A DNA stretch of 64,000 nucleotides from contig NZ_LRUE01000001.1 of assembly GCF_001550135.1 (NCBI RefSeq), positions 1 to 64,000 of the forward strand, read 5' to 3'. Below, in pieces: positions 19,828 to 29,872 of this stretch. The stretch comes from Pseudoalteromonas shioyasakiensis. Lineage in GTDB: Bacteria; Pseudomonadota; Gammaproteobacteria; Enterobacterales; Alteromonadaceae. Positions within the stretch are counted from its first letter, which is position 1. Every line of letters starts with the position of its first letter. The notes beneath the pieces are model-generated. The model had not been told where the DNA came from and did no database searches. It was given only the letters and a program-made list of their open reading frames with translations. A program made the translations under genes and the position numbers.

Positions 19828-20276
19828 TAGACGTTTCCTATATCAGCAAGCGTGCTTGTAGCACCACCTTGACCGGTTAGTATTTTGTTTTGCAGATCAT
19901 CTACTGAACTGCGTGTTTCATTATTCACAGATGCCGTTGTGAGGCTTTTGAGCAGGTTGTTATTGTTATTATCTTGCTTGCTGTTTGCTGCGCTAACACC
20001 AAAACGTGCTAACTGCCTGTCTTCACTTTCTTTAGCAATCTTGAAGTTGCTATCAATGTTCTGCTGATTTCGTTCAAGCTGCTCCGTTAATAGCGAATCA
20101 TCAGTTGCTAACGAAAATAATTTTTCTTGCACTGGAAGGTAACGCTTTTTGTAATCTTCGAATTGTTGGCGTGTTAGATCTGCTAACGCATCTTGATACC
20201 GACCCGTGCGTATTTGGCTGGAATCGACGGCATAAAGATCAAATGGATCGTCTGTTGTTGCTGGTGTGTCTGCCAT
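19827..20276 (-). CDS. ejection-block protein, 149 aa
   Basis: Polar protein with a helical centre (LTRQQFEDYKKRYLPVQEKLF) and an Asn/Ser-rich C-terminal third with a run of asparagines. It resembles phage proteins that sit between the tail fibre genes and the large internal virion proteins of short-tailed phages, but no domain is recognised. Its stop overlaps the next start by 1 nt and it is separated from the 218-aa gene by 11 nt, so it is part of one cotranslated set. Confidence 0.55.
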   Translation of the reverse strand: MADTPATTDDPFDLYAVDSSQIRTGRYQDALADLTRQQFEDYKKRYLPVQEKLFSLATDDSLLTEQLERNQQNIDSNFKIAKESEDRQLARFGVSAANSKQDNNNNNLLKSLTTASVNNETRSSVDDLQNKILTGQGGATSTLADIGNV

Positions 20277-20287
20277 GATGTTATCTC

Positions 20288-20944
20288 CTAAGTTGTTCTC
20301 GTTGCGTTGATATTGCTATCGTCGAGCAAGCTACTGTTAGTCGTTGCGTTATAGGTGATTGTGTTGGCATTGTTTGCGTCTACAGCGGGCTGGTTCTTGT
20401 AATAACTAGCCCCTGCACCTGCTATTGCACCAGCTGCGCCAAGTAAGTTGTCGCTTTGTTGTTGTGAGATATTTGCATCATTGAAGGCTTTACGCTGTGA
20501 GCTTTGTGCAATATCCGTTAAGGTCGCTGTTGCCTCTTGAGATTGACCTTGGCCCATCGCCATTACATTGCTCATTTTATCTATATAGCGCTCTTGGCCT
20601 GCCACCTGTGACCGTGCTGTGGTGTCACTTGATACAACTGATTGTTTGTCGCTTAAGTCGCTCAATGTGCCTTTAAATTTACCAGAGTTTGGATTAACAC
20701 CACTTGCAGCTAAGTTCGTAGTTGTGCTTGTTCTTGCATCTGTGAATGCTTTTTGACCGCCAAGGTTTGCACTTTCAGCAATGTCTGAATAAACACTTCC
20801 ATCATTCGCTTCTTTAGCGTCATCAATAACCATATTTTCAAATGGAACTATGCTGTCTTGATAGTAAGCCCATTCTTCTGCATAGACTTTTGCGAGTTCT
20901 TTCTCGTACTCAGTCTCTTTAATATCCCCGCCTGATTTACTCAT
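20288..20944 (-). CDS. ejection-block protein, 218 aa
   Basis: The N-terminal 60 residues are acidic and helical; the middle is Ser/Thr/Gln-rich; a short Gly/Ala hydrophobic segment (LLGAAGAIAGAGASYY) near residue 170 looks like a membrane-active helix. The rest is Asn/Thr-rich. Architecture is parallel to the following 149- and 78-aa proteins, suggesting related roles in the internal core. The start overlaps the upstream gene's stop as ATGA. Confidence 0.55.
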   Translation of the reverse strand: MSKSGGDIKETEYEKELAKVYAEEWAYYQDSIVPFENMVIDDAKEANDGSVYSDIAESANLGGQKAFTDARTSTTTNLAASGVNPNSGKFKGTLSDLSDKQSVVSSDTTARSQVAGQERYIDKMSNVMAMGQGQSQEATATLTDIAQSSQRKAFNDANISQQQSDNLLGAAGAIAGAGASYYKNQPAVDANNANTITYNATTNSSLLDDSNINATRTT

Positions 20945-21366
20945 GCTTTACAAACCTCTAAAAAATGCCGCCAGACAACTAAACCGTCACGCACACAAAA
21001 TCGACGCCAACCATAAGCCGGTGCGACTTTATTAAAACCTTTACGTGCTGTTGAAAACTCTATGAAGGATGCCCGGCCACACTTGGCAAGGCGAATGATG
21101 TGATAGAGATACCGGTTGATTGCATCGCCCCCATGACAGGAAGCAACGCACACTTGGATATACTCATGTTTCATTTGCGAACGCGGCCTCAAAACAACGA
21201 AGCCATCGGGCGCCACAAACAAAAAAGCCCACTCATTTGAGCAGGCTTTATCTATTTCATTGAACAAGTTGGGTTCGTTCGCCGTGTTACCTATTCGCGT
21301 TATTGGCTCTTTAAGCCGGTCACGGTGGTTGGCCCATGACACACACTGCAGATACGATTTGTCCAT
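20941..21366 (-). CDS. GNAT-like phage protein, 141 aa
   Basis: Compact alpha/beta protein with features reminiscent of GNAT acyltransferases: a beta-strand FLFVAPDGFVVLRP, a helix after CHGGDAINRYLYHIIRLAKCG, and a terminal IEFSTARKGFNKVAPAYGWRR, where GNATs typically carry the second substrate strand. The canonical acetyl-CoA loop (RxxGxG/A) is not evident, so it may be a catalytically dead fold. Similar small proteins sit upstream of internal virion genes in several short-tailed phages. Assignment is tentative. Confidence 0.45.
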   Translation of the reverse strand: MDKSYLQCVSWANHRDRLKEPITRIGNTANEPNLFNEIDKACSNEWAFLFVAPDGFVVLRPRSQMKHEYIQVCVASCHGGDAINRYLYHIIRLAKCGRASFIEFSTARKGFNKVAPAYGWRRFCVRDGLVVWRHFLEVCKA

Positions 21367-21404
21367 TATGTAAAAATACTAACCTATATTGGGGGGTTTT
21401 GCCA

Positions 21405-24400
21405 TTAACTAATCGTTGAGCCATCTTTGAAGGTTTGGCAAATAATACTTTGCGCAGGTGCGTTAACGGTCTGCGTTCCTTCAGTTGATGTCTTCTTGAT
21501 TTTCAATGTTACTGTTCTACTAGAGTTCGCTGGTATTGTTGCCGCTAATGTTTTGGTTACCGCAGTTCGCGTTCCATCATCACCACTAAATGCATGCGTG
21601 TATGAATCTTGTGCGCCGCTGAAACCGGACACATACAGCAATACCTCCGCTTCGGGTGCAGCGCTGAATCCGTGACTACCAATAATCTTAATTCCACTTA
21701 CTGTAACACTTCGAGCAAATGGCAAACTTGCTATGGTAAAACTTATCACCGTGTATTCTTGGCTATGAGTTGTAGCGTTAACATTAGATGATGTCTTAAC
21801 CCTTAAATCAGTTACATCACCCTCTATGTTTGCAGCGTAAACAGTTCCATAGAAACTGGCATTATTACCAAATAAAGTGTTGATATAAGCCTGATCTATT
21901 TGAGCACTGCCAATTGCACCATTTGCAATATATGTACTAACATTTGAGCTCAGGATTTTACTAAGTCCAGCAAACGGGCCTAGCACGGGTTTTCCTGTTA
22001 TTTCGTCATAATCAAGGTAGCCTGTTAGCTCATTGAAAGAGAGTGAGTTTTTTGCAGCTAGAGTTCCAAGTGTAGGCTTCCCACCTAACTCACTGTAATT
22101 TAGTGAACTTTTACTCGCAAATGTCCCTAGCCCTGTCACTTTAGATGATGGTATAGCCCCTGCAGACGACATAACTACATTGCCACTACTATCTTTTATA
22201 GTGACTGATTCTAGAGTTGCGCTTTTAGCTAGCATATTGCCATTAGGATCAATCGAGAAGTTGTTACTTCTTGCTCCCGTACTCGGATTATAGTTTATAG
22301 ATGGAGAGCTTAATTGAGAGCCTACAACTACACGGTTTGATAGCAACTCATCGGTAACTAAGCTTTGAATAAATGCTTGGTCAATTACTGCCGTATTTAT
22401 AACTGTCTTGCCGTCAGAAACAGCAAATACAGGAGTTAAGTTAGTAGGATCTTGATCTGTTATAACAGCAAACTTCGCGCCCTTCACCGCAAATATAGGT
22501 TCCACACCATCATTTACAAGGCCAATACTAGACTGCAAGCCGTTAACATTCGTTTTAACTCCCCAAAGCGATGAAAAAACACCTTCGTTTGTCGCGACTG
22601 TTTGACTAAGTGTTTGCAGGCTAGCGCCAACGCTTGAACCGTTAGTATCTTCAATTTGTGATTTTAACGTTGTTGTTGCAGTGCTAATAGCGTTGTTTGC
22701 TGCTGTTTTTGTATAGTAGTTGTTGTATAAATCCGCGCCTATGCTGCTACCAGCCTGATCTTCTATGGTGCTTTTTAATTGCGTTGTCGCATTGCTTATA
22801 GCACTATCTGCAGCCGTTTTTGTGTAATAATTGGTTTGTAAGTCCGACACCAAGAAATCGATATCACTATCAAAACTAGACTGAAGAGCATTGATTGCTG
22901 AGCTTATGGCGCCATCTGTAGCAACTTTCGTGTAATAATCAGACACCAGCATTGCATGGTTGCTATCGATGTTAGATTTTAAAACTTCTGATGCTTCGCT
23001 TATTGCTGCATCCACTTCCACAGTTGTTGAATAGTTAACCTGCAAGTCTGATTCAAGATCATCAATAGTCGAATTTAAAAGCGTTTTAGCTTCGCTAATT
23101 GCAGCATTAGTTTCTGCCTTTGTTAAGTAGTTAACAAATAAATCAGCACCTATGCTGTCGCCGCCTGGGTCCTCGATTACGTTTTTCAATTGCGTTGTTG
23201 CTGAGCTAATGGCGCTATCAGCTGCGGCTTTCGTATAGTATTTCGTTTGTAAATCAGCGCCGATACTATCACCGTCAGGATCTTCCATCGCTGCACGCAA
23301 CGCAAGATCAGCACTTGCAATTGCTTCGTTTACACTAGCGCTTGTAAGGTAGTTGTTTATTAAATCTGCTTTAACGTCACCTACATCACTATCAAGCTTT
23401 AATAAGTCTTGTGCTGTGGCTTGCGCCTTTGTAGCAAACGCTGTTTGCAGTTGGTATAAGCCTGCGTTGCTTTCATCTATAGCCGCATTCAAAGCAAAAA
23501 CACTTTCAGACAGAGCAGTTTGCTCATTAGCAAGCACACGCTGATTGAGGATTAAGTCAGCCTCGGCAAATATCCGTCTTTCACCTTCTAAGTCATTAGC
23601 AAGCGCGTTTTCGATAATCGCTTGTGCACTTGGTTCAAACTCGGCTCTTAACTGTTGGCTGGTGCTTGCACTGGCTTCTACTGCGTCCGCTTTTGTTTGA
23701 AAATCATTAAAGAGCGTAGCGCCTAAGCTATCCCCGTCTGGATCTTCAATTTCACTTTTTAACGCAGTGGTTGCCTGGCTAATGGCTGTGTTGGTTTCTG
23801 CCGTAGTTGAATAATTAACTTGTAAGTCTGCGTTTATTTCGTCTTTAATGCCCTGATCACCATCTTCAATATCTTGAGTTAGTGAAGATCTTAGCGCTGT
23901 TGTAGCATTTGTTATGGCACTGCTTGTTTGAGACTTCGTGAAAAAGTTTTCATATAAATCAGCATTTGCATCATCAATATTTGACTGTAACTGTGTTGTT
24001 GCATCAGCAATCGCCTGATCCGTTACTGTCTTGGTGTAGTAGTTAACTTGTAAGTCAGCGCTTATTTCATCAATAACAGTCTGGTCACCGTCAGAAACCA
24101 ATTGGCTAAGCGTTGAGTTTAAGGCTGTAGTTGCGTCGCTTATTGCGCTATCTGTCGCCACCTTTGAGTAATATGAATTAAATAAGGTAGCACCTAAACT
24201 CTCACCTTCAGGATCTTCAATTGCGGCTTTTAGTAATTGGTCCGCCCGTGTAATAGAACTATCCGTTTCTGTTTTAGTGTAATAGTTTTGGTCTAAACCT
24301 GCGTTAATTAGCCCAATATCAGTTTTAACGTCGGATCGAAGCGCCGTTACCGCAGAACTTATAGCGCTATCAGCATTCGCTTTCGTGTAAAAATTTTCGT

Positions 24401-27400
24401 AAATATCAGCACTCACGCCATCTATTGATGCTTGAAGTTGCGTGTTTAATTCACTTAAAGCGCTGTCAGTATCTGTCTTTGTATAATAATTTAACTGTAA
24501 GTTCGCTCCTACACTATTTCCATCTGGATCTTCAATTAAACTTCTTAACGCTGTCGATGCGCTTGTTATCGCTTCGGCTATCGTTGCCGATGTGTCATAG
24601 CTGTTCAATAATGTTGCTGATACGCCGTCTATGGATGACTCTAATCGCGTAACCTCTTTAGCTGTCGCCAAAGCAGTTCCAGCAAACGCTTCTTCAAGCC
24701 TGTATAATTCTGCTTGGCTATCTCCAAATTCGGAGCGTAGTGCAAATATAGATTCAGCAATAGCCCCTTGTTCGTCAACAAGCGCTTGTTGTTTGGATAT
24801 TATTTCTGCTTCAAATAGAAGTCTTTGGCTGTTTGATTCATCATTCGCCAACGCATTTTCAATCGCAGCTAGGCTTAACGGGTCCATTTCAGCCCTGATC
24901 TGTGTATTTAACTCAGCAAGTGCACCGTCTGTATCGGTTTTGGTGTAATACTGAGTAAACAGCTCAGCGCCTAGGCTGTCACCGTTAGGGTCTTCGATTT
25001 CACTTTTTAGCGTAGTTGTGGCTTGAGCAATCGCACTATCAACAGTCACATTCGTATAGTAATTACTTTGTAAATCTGCAGTGACTGCTTGCAGTGTTTC
25101 GATATCCCCATTATCAATGGCTTGGTTTAGTTCTGATCTCAACGCTGTAACACTATTTGCAATCGCTTCATCAGCACCAGCAATAGTGTAAACACTATCA
25201 AAAATACTGGCTTCTAAATCATCAATGCTGCTACTCAGTTGAAGGGACGCTTCGCTTATAGCGTTGTCTATTTCTGTTTTTGTCGAATAGTCGCTTATTA
25301 ATATAGCGCCAATGCTATTGCCTTCTGGATCTTCTATTTCACTTTTTAAAAGCTGCGTTGCCTGGCTTATAGCGCTATCTGTTTCAATGCTTGTGAAATA
25401 GTTGTTTTGTAAGTCTGCGGAAACTTCGCCTATATCGCTATCTATGGCTGAACCCAGCACGGTTACTGCTGTACTTATCGCGCTGTCTGTTTGCGATTTT
25501 GTGTAGAAGTTTTGATAAATGTCAGAACTTGTGCCGTTTATGCTTGATTGTAATCGCGTTTCAGCTTGGCTTATGGCTTCTTCAGTATCAACCTTTGTAA
25601 GATAATTTGTTTCTAAGAATGCTTTGTTTTCATTTATCGTACTAAGTAGTTGGAACGTGCTTTGTGCATTTGCTGCCAAGCTATCTGAAAATGACTTGGT
25701 TAACTCTGTTATGCGAGCGCTACTGTCATTGAATTGCGACTCAATAACAGTTAATGACTCTGCAAGCGCTTTTGTCTCATCCGTAGTAACTTGCTGTTGC
25801 TGTAGAATGTTGGCCGTTATAACTTGTTGTTTGCTGTGTGCTTCATCATTAGCTAGCGCATTATCAATAACAGCTTGTGCCAGCGGGTCAAACCGGCTGT
25901 TCAATTCAAAAATAGAGCGCGATATAGCGGCTTCGGTATCTGCCTTCGTAAAGTAGTCAGTGATAAGCGTTGCGCCTAAGCTATTCCCTTCTGGATCTTC
26001 AATTTCTGACTTGAGCAACTGCGATGCTGTAGTGACTGCTTCGTTAGTTTCTGCTTTCGTAAAATAATCACTGGTTAATGTCGCACTTATCTCACCGTCA
26101 ATTTGTGATTTTAACTGTGTAGTAGCTTGGCTAATTGCACTATCAGTTTCAGTGATGGTGTAATACTGCGTGTCTAATGTGGCTTGTATGCGACTTTCAG
26201 TATCTTGCCCTGCTATCTCAATGGCTGATTCAAGATTTGTAGTTAGTTGGCTTAGAGCGCTATCCGTGTCCGTTTTTGTGTAGTAGTTTGTTTGGAGTGA
26301 AGCTCCTAAGCTATCCCCTTCTGGATCTTCAATCAATGCCTTAAGCTGAATACCATATGCAGAGATAGCACTGTCAGTTTCGACGCTTGTATAATAATCA
26401 TTATTAATTAAAGCGCCCAAGCTATTACCGCTTGGATTTTCGATTTCAGCCTTTAGTTGCTGAGCGGATAGACTAATAGCACTATCGGTATTAACCTTCG
26501 TGTAATATTGCGTATTGAGTAGGGCCCCTACACTAGTACCTTCAGGATCTTCTATTTCTGCCTTGAGCTGATTTCTTGATGTTACTATCGCCTGATCAGT
26601 GGTTGCTTTTGTGTAGTACGTATTTGATATGTCACCGCTTAATGATGTGCCATGTTCTTCAATTTCTACACGTATTGTTTCCGCTGCAGCGGCAATAGCC
26701 TCATTAGCTTCTGTTTTGGTTAGAAACTCGGCCTCTATCCGAGCGCTCATGTTATTAAGTTCAGACTCAAACAGAACAAACTTAGTCGCGTTATTTTGCC
26801 AATTCTCGTCGTTAATAAGAGCCGCATCTATTAACTGTCTTGCTAAATCGTCATTACTTATTTCAATTGATTCAACTCTGTTTTTAGCTTCATCGGCGCT
26901 TTGTTTAGCATTTTCAGTTTCAACGTTTAAAGCATTGATCGAGTTGTTAATGTTAGGTATTTCTACTTGTATATTGCTAACGGCACCTTGAATACTAGGT
27001 ATATCAATTAAAAATTGGTCTACATTCTCACGCAAAACGGGAATATCAATTTTAAACTGGTCAATATCAGTCTTTAACGCAGGTATCTCTACAAGACTAA
27101 CTTTATCAAGATCTGATCTTAGCTCTGGAATATCAATAAGAAACTGATCGACATTGGTGCGTAACTCAGCAATATCAATTTCAAATTGGTCAATATCAAC
27201 TTTTAGTGATGGTATTTCCTTTAAAACTATACTGTCTATTAAGTTTTCAATATCTGGGATAGAGTCTATGGCAGAGGTGAGGAAATCACCTAAATGTGAC
27301 TTTTCGATCAAGCCGCCAATTTCATCTAGGATCATAGCCGCGGATTCTTGTGTTACCACTTTCAAACCGGCTGCACCTTGTGTTGGCCCTTTCATATCTG

Positions 27401-27872
27401 CAACATTTACAAAGCGGACCCAATAATAATATTCAGCCCCCATATTAACTGAATCACTAAATACGTCGGTCACTTCTGTCGCAATAAGTACAGCGCTGTT
27501 AAATGAGTCGGTTTCACTGCGCCAAATTTCAGCATAAGCATGGCCGCGATATGTTGGGCTATCCCAAGTAAGTGCAATGAAAGTAAATCCACCAGTGCCC
27601 GAAAGGTTAACGGGCTTATGAGGACGCTCTACGCCTCCAACTATGATAGGTAAGCCACCTCCATTAGTATTGCCACTTTTAGCACTTTGCCTCAGTGCAT
27701 CAAGTTTCATCTGATCAAGGTTAACCAAATCTTTAACTAATAAAGCTCTATTTTGACCGTCGCCACGTTGACCTGTAAGTAACTCTATATTTTCAGCTAA
27801 AGCACTTTGCGTTTGCTTGCCACTTTGTCGGCCAATACCAGGAAAATCACTTTTCTTTAGCTTCTTTACCAT
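21405..27872 (-). CDS. giant repeat-built tail fibre, J-like C-terminus
   Basis: A 2155-residue fibre. Residues about 70-180 form a fibronectin-III-like domain (HKPVNLSGTGG, AEIWRSETDSF, YYYWVRFVN). Residues about 190-320 carry an 11-residue coil motif of the type VDQFLIDIPELR. From about 375 to 1750 come some 31 repeats of the pattern YYTKTxTDSAISxATTxLKSxIED, broken by longer units ending in NALAND. The C-terminus (about 1750-2155) resembles the DUF1983 region of lambda J-type host-specificity proteins, followed by a beta-rich tip. It should set receptor specificity. TAATG overlap joins it to the upstream tail gene. Confidence 0.8.
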   Translation of the reverse strand: MVKKLKKSDFPGIGRQSGKQTQSALAENIELLTGQRGDGQNRALLVKDLVNLDQMKLDALRQSAKSGNTNGGGLPIIVGGVERPHKPVNLSGTGGFTFIALTWDSPTYRGHAYAEIWRSETDSFNSAVLIATEVTDVFSDSVNMGAEYYYWVRFVNVADMKGPTQGAAGLKVVTQESAAMILDEIGGLIEKSHLGDFLTSAIDSIPDIENLIDSIVLKEIPSLKVDIDQFEIDIAELRTNVDQFLIDIPELRSDLDKVSLVEIPALKTDIDQFKIDIPVLRENVDQFLIDIPSIQGAVSNIQVEIPNINNSINALNVETENAKQSADEAKNRVESIEISNDDLARQLIDAALINDENWQNNATKFVLFESELNNMSARIEAEFLTKTEANEAIAAAAETIRVEIEEHGTSLSGDISNTYYTKATTDQAIVTSRNQLKAEIEDPEGTSVGALLNTQYYTKVNTDSAISLSAQQLKAEIENPSGNSLGALINNDYYTSVETDSAISAYGIQLKALIEDPEGDSLGASLQTNYYTKTDTDSALSQLTTNLESAIEIAGQDTESRIQATLDTQYYTITETDSAISQATTQLKSQIDGEISATLTSDYFTKAETNEAVTTASQLLKSEIEDPEGNSLGATLITDYFTKADTEAAISRSIFELNSRFDPLAQAVIDNALANDEAHSKQQVITANILQQQQVTTDETKALAESLTVIESQFNDSSARITELTKSFSDSLAANAQSTFQLLSTINENKAFLETNYLTKVDTEEAISQAETRLQSSINGTSSDIYQNFYTKSQTDSAISTAVTVLGSAIDSDIGEVSADLQNNYFTSIETDSAISQATQLLKSEIEDPEGNSIGAILISDYSTKTEIDNAISEASLQLSSSIDDLEASIFDSVYTIAGADEAIANSVTALRSELNQAIDNGDIETLQAVTADLQSNYYTNVTVDSAIAQATTTLKSEIEDPNGDSLGAELFTQYYTKTDTDGALAELNTQIRAEMDPLSLAAIENALANDESNSQRLLFEAEIISKQQALVDEQGAIAESIFALRSEFGDSQAELYRLEEAFAGTALATAKEVTRLESSIDGVSATLLNSYDTSATIAEAITSASTALRSLIEDPDGNSVGANLQLNYYTKTDTDSALSELNTQLQASIDGVSADIYENFYTKANADSAISSAVTALRSDVKTDIGLINAGLDQNYYTKTETDSSITRADQLLKAAIEDPEGESLGATLFNSYYSKVATDSAISDATTALNSTLSQLVSDGDQTVIDEISADLQVNYYTKTVTDQAIADATTQLQSNIDDANADLYENFFTKSQTSSAITNATTALRSSLTQDIEDGDQGIKDEINADLQVNYSTTAETNTAISQATTALKSEIEDPDGDSLGATLFNDFQTKADAVEASASTSQQLRAEFEPSAQAIIENALANDLEGERRIFAEADLILNQRVLANEQTALSESVFALNAAIDESNAGLYQLQTAFATKAQATAQDLLKLDSDVGDVKADLINNYLTSASVNEAIASADLALRAAMEDPDGDSIGADLQTKYYTKAAADSAISSATTQLKNVIEDPGGDSIGADLFVNYLTKAETNAAISEAKTLLNSTIDDLESDLQVNYSTTVEVDAAISEASEVLKSNIDSNHAMLVSDYYTKVATDGAISSAINALQSSFDSDIDFLVSDLQTNYYTKTAADSAISNATTQLKSTIEDQAGSSIGADLYNNYYTKTAANNAISTATTTLKSQIEDTNGSSVGASLQTLSQTVATNEGVFSSLWGVKTNVNGLQSSIGLVNDGVEPIFAVKGAKFAVITDQDPTNLTPVFAVSDGKTVINTAVIDQAFIQSLVTDELLSNRVVVGSQLSSPSINYNPSTGARSNNFSIDPNGNMLAKSATLESVTIKDSSGNVVMSSAGAIPSSKVTGLGTFASKSSLNYSELGGKPTLGTLAAKNSLSFNELTGYLDYDEITGKPVLGPFAGLSKILSSNVSTYIANGAIGSAQIDQAYINTLFGNNASFYGTVYAANIEGDVTDLRVKTSSNVNATTHSQEYTVISFTIASLPFARSVTVSGIKIIGSHGFSAAPEAEVLLYVSGFSGAQDSYTHAFSGDDGTRTAVTKTLAATIPANSSRTVTLKIKKTSTEGTQTVNAPAQSIICQTFKDGSTIS
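22620..26745 (-). repeat. about 31 tandem coding repeats in the fibre gene
   Basis: Each unit encodes 31-44 residues starting with an aromatic-YTK motif and a TDSAIS helix, many ending in IEDPEGNSLGA or a close variant. Three units, plus a degenerate leading one, are extended by a further 60-80 residues carrying NALAND-type sequence, which divides the array into about four super-repeats. The DNA is diverged enough that the array should be stable, but recombination between units could change fibre length. Confidence 0.8.
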
Positions 27873-29497
27873 TAAGCCACAACCTCACGCATTGTCGTTG
27901 CAATTGAAACACTGTGTATTGTCCCTCTACCATAAACCTCAAACGCCCAAGAATCGCCGCGAGTTGGAGGAAGCCTGAACGCTGCGCTAGGGATTTTACC
28001 GGGTTCAAGGTGCAACACTTCTATTTCGTCAGCAAAAATACGTAAACCTGATTGGTTAATGTTAACGCCTTTAACCATGCCACAAGCAAAGCTTATGTCT
28101 TGTGCCTCAAAGTCCTTAGACCGCCACTGATAACTCATAACAGAAGGGCTAGACTCCCATTTGCTTAGATTTCCTCCTTGGCATGTATATAACGCATCAT
28201 CAACTAAGCTGTTAAAGCCACAGTCTGCAGTTGCTGTAAAATGCCTAAAATCGCCTGTGTTTGGGTCGAATATAAAACCTTTGTCTAAATTTTCCCCGTA
28301 GAACGCGAGGTAGCGCCCTTCTTGGTGATATGCTTCTATTGTTTGAGGCTCATACTCTTGCCATTGTTCGCGAGTAATTATTTGATTGGTCAGCATGCTA
28401 AGGCCGCTTGTTGACAATGAAATTAAACCATCTGGACTTGCATAGATCAGCGAGCCATTAACAATAACTGCTGATCGCCCACTTGCGCACGCTTGATTAA
28501 ATTCCAATTTTTGCCCTGCCATTGCACTGGGCGTGATACCACTGAACAAGTACGGGTAACCTTTAGTTAGTACCGCCAATGTATTGCCTAGGGCAGCAAC
28601 TGTCACAATGTCATGCTCTGTAGTCTGCTGATAATCACTCGGCCATGCATAAGGCAGGTACGCCTCACTAAAGCAAACTGTGCTATCAAAAAAGCCAGCA
28701 AGAATACCGTTCGCCATCGACGTTAATCCGATCATAGCTTCGTTTGGCATTTCATAGTCGTATGTATTAAGTGCCGCACCTAATTCTTCTCCTTGAATAT
28801 CATCAGTGAAAGCGTTTTGCGAGATTGGTATTTCAGCCACAAATAAATAATCAGCTGAGCCACCTCCAGTTGCTGTTCTATAAATACGCCTATGTGTTAT
28901 GTTTGATGCGTTCACGTTCGGCGGGGAAAATACCAGCGTTACATAGGTGCTATCTTCATCAGGATATTTAATTTCAACCCTCTGTGAAGCTTCACCTGGT
29001 GGTCCTTCCTCACCTGCTGCAGTGACAAATGTATGAGTGTAATACCTTGTTTCGTCATCATTAGGGTCAATGCTTGCACCATCTTCGTTTTCGTCAACTC
29101 CCTCAGTTACAGACGCTATAATTGGCACCTCTGGCGCTTGCAAGCCTAATCGGTAAGATGCTGCAGGCATATTTGAGCCACTGAATATTTCGTTATTTGT
29201 TACTTTCGGGTATCCATCGCCAGTAAAATACACACGTTGCCAAGGATCATCTGCGATAGGACTTGGCACCGCATGAACGTGCTTATCCCAAGCAAACCAG
29301 TTTTCATTTAAGTATTGGTATATTGTCTTTGCTGTTTGTAGTACCGCGATACCTGTCAAGGCTGGACGTTTTAGCGGGGATAGATTGCCATTATTAAAAT
29401 GACAACCATATGCGATAGATGCAGATTCATTGGGAAGTAAACGAGGATCGAGTTTCGGCCGTTCACCGGCAAAAGTTTTAACAGTGATCGCAGGCAT
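27872..29497 (-). CDS. tail nozzle-like structural protein, 541 aa
   Basis: A beta-rich protein of the size and position of short-tail nozzle or hub proteins. The opening MPAITVKTFAGERPKLDPRLLP and the following GCHFNNGNLSPLKRP are typical of podovirus tail proteins that describe a ring-forming beta-propeller-like fold. A middle acidic linker (VDENEDGASIDPNDDE) leads to a fibronectin-like strand set (YTHTFVTAAGEEGPPGE). No enzyme motif. It is cotranslated with the giant fibre (1-nt overlap). The ribosome site is weak. Confidence 0.6.
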   Translation of the reverse strand: MPAITVKTFAGERPKLDPRLLPNESASIAYGCHFNNGNLSPLKRPALTGIAVLQTAKTIYQYLNENWFAWDKHVHAVPSPIADDPWQRVYFTGDGYPKVTNNEIFSGSNMPAASYRLGLQAPEVPIIASVTEGVDENEDGASIDPNDDETRYYTHTFVTAAGEEGPPGEASQRVEIKYPDEDSTYVTLVFSPPNVNASNITHRRIYRTATGGGSADYLFVAEIPISQNAFTDDIQGEELGAALNTYDYEMPNEAMIGLTSMANGILAGFFDSTVCFSEAYLPYAWPSDYQQTTEHDIVTVAALGNTLAVLTKGYPYLFSGITPSAMAGQKLEFNQACASGRSAVIVNGSLIYASPDGLISLSTSGLSMLTNQIITREQWQEYEPQTIEAYHQEGRYLAFYGENLDKGFIFDPNTGDFRHFTATADCGFNSLVDDALYTCQGGNLSKWESSPSVMSYQWRSKDFEAQDISFACGMVKGVNINQSGLRIFADEIEVLHLEPGKIPSAAFRLPPTRGDSWAFEVYGRGTIHSVSIATTMREVVA

Positions 29498-29536
29498 TGT
29501 AATTCGCTTTATGTAAGTTGAAATTGAAAGGTGATG

Positions 29537-29866
29537 TTATTGCTTGAGTTTTATTACTTTGCTCTCCCACTTGTAAGCTTTGTAGCAGTGATTATCACCA
29601 TCGAAGGGCTTAGCTAAAAAATCAATAATGAGCATTTGATAGTTGTAACGCTTATCCTGCCTCAACCTGTAGCTGCGAGCGGAAATAGATTCAAGCTTGG
29701 AGCCATGGCAAATACTACAAATAGTTATGTCGATACTGTATAAACTATTAAAAGCCCAGACACTGCCAAACAACGCGGATGCTGATAAAATGATAAATGG
29801 CCCGATAAATAAAAGGCCACATAAAATGTAGCCCGTTAACGTTCTTAAAGTTTTAATACTTTCCAT
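29537..29866 (-). CDS. small membrane protein in the tail operon, 109 aa
   Basis: Start chosen at the ATG at 29866, preceded by AGGTGAGT; an upstream GTG is possible. One long hydrophobic segment (about residues 10-40) is followed by a CSICHG motif and a basic C-terminal half. A membrane protein between fibre genes is unusual and may be a superinfection or receptor-blocking function, but nothing in the sequence proves this. Not recognised by family. Confidence 0.5.
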   Translation of the reverse strand: MESIKTLRTLTGYILCGLLFIGPFIILSASALFGSVWAFNSLYSIDITICSICHGSKLESISARSYRLRQDKRYNYQMLIIDFLAKPFDGDNHCYKAYKWESKVIKLKQ

Positions 29867-29872
29867 ACTCAC

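Noticed and set aside
22620..26745. CRISPR array suggested by regular repeats
   Set aside because: The repeats are in-frame, diverged coding units within one fibre gene; there are no constant short repeats with unique spacers.
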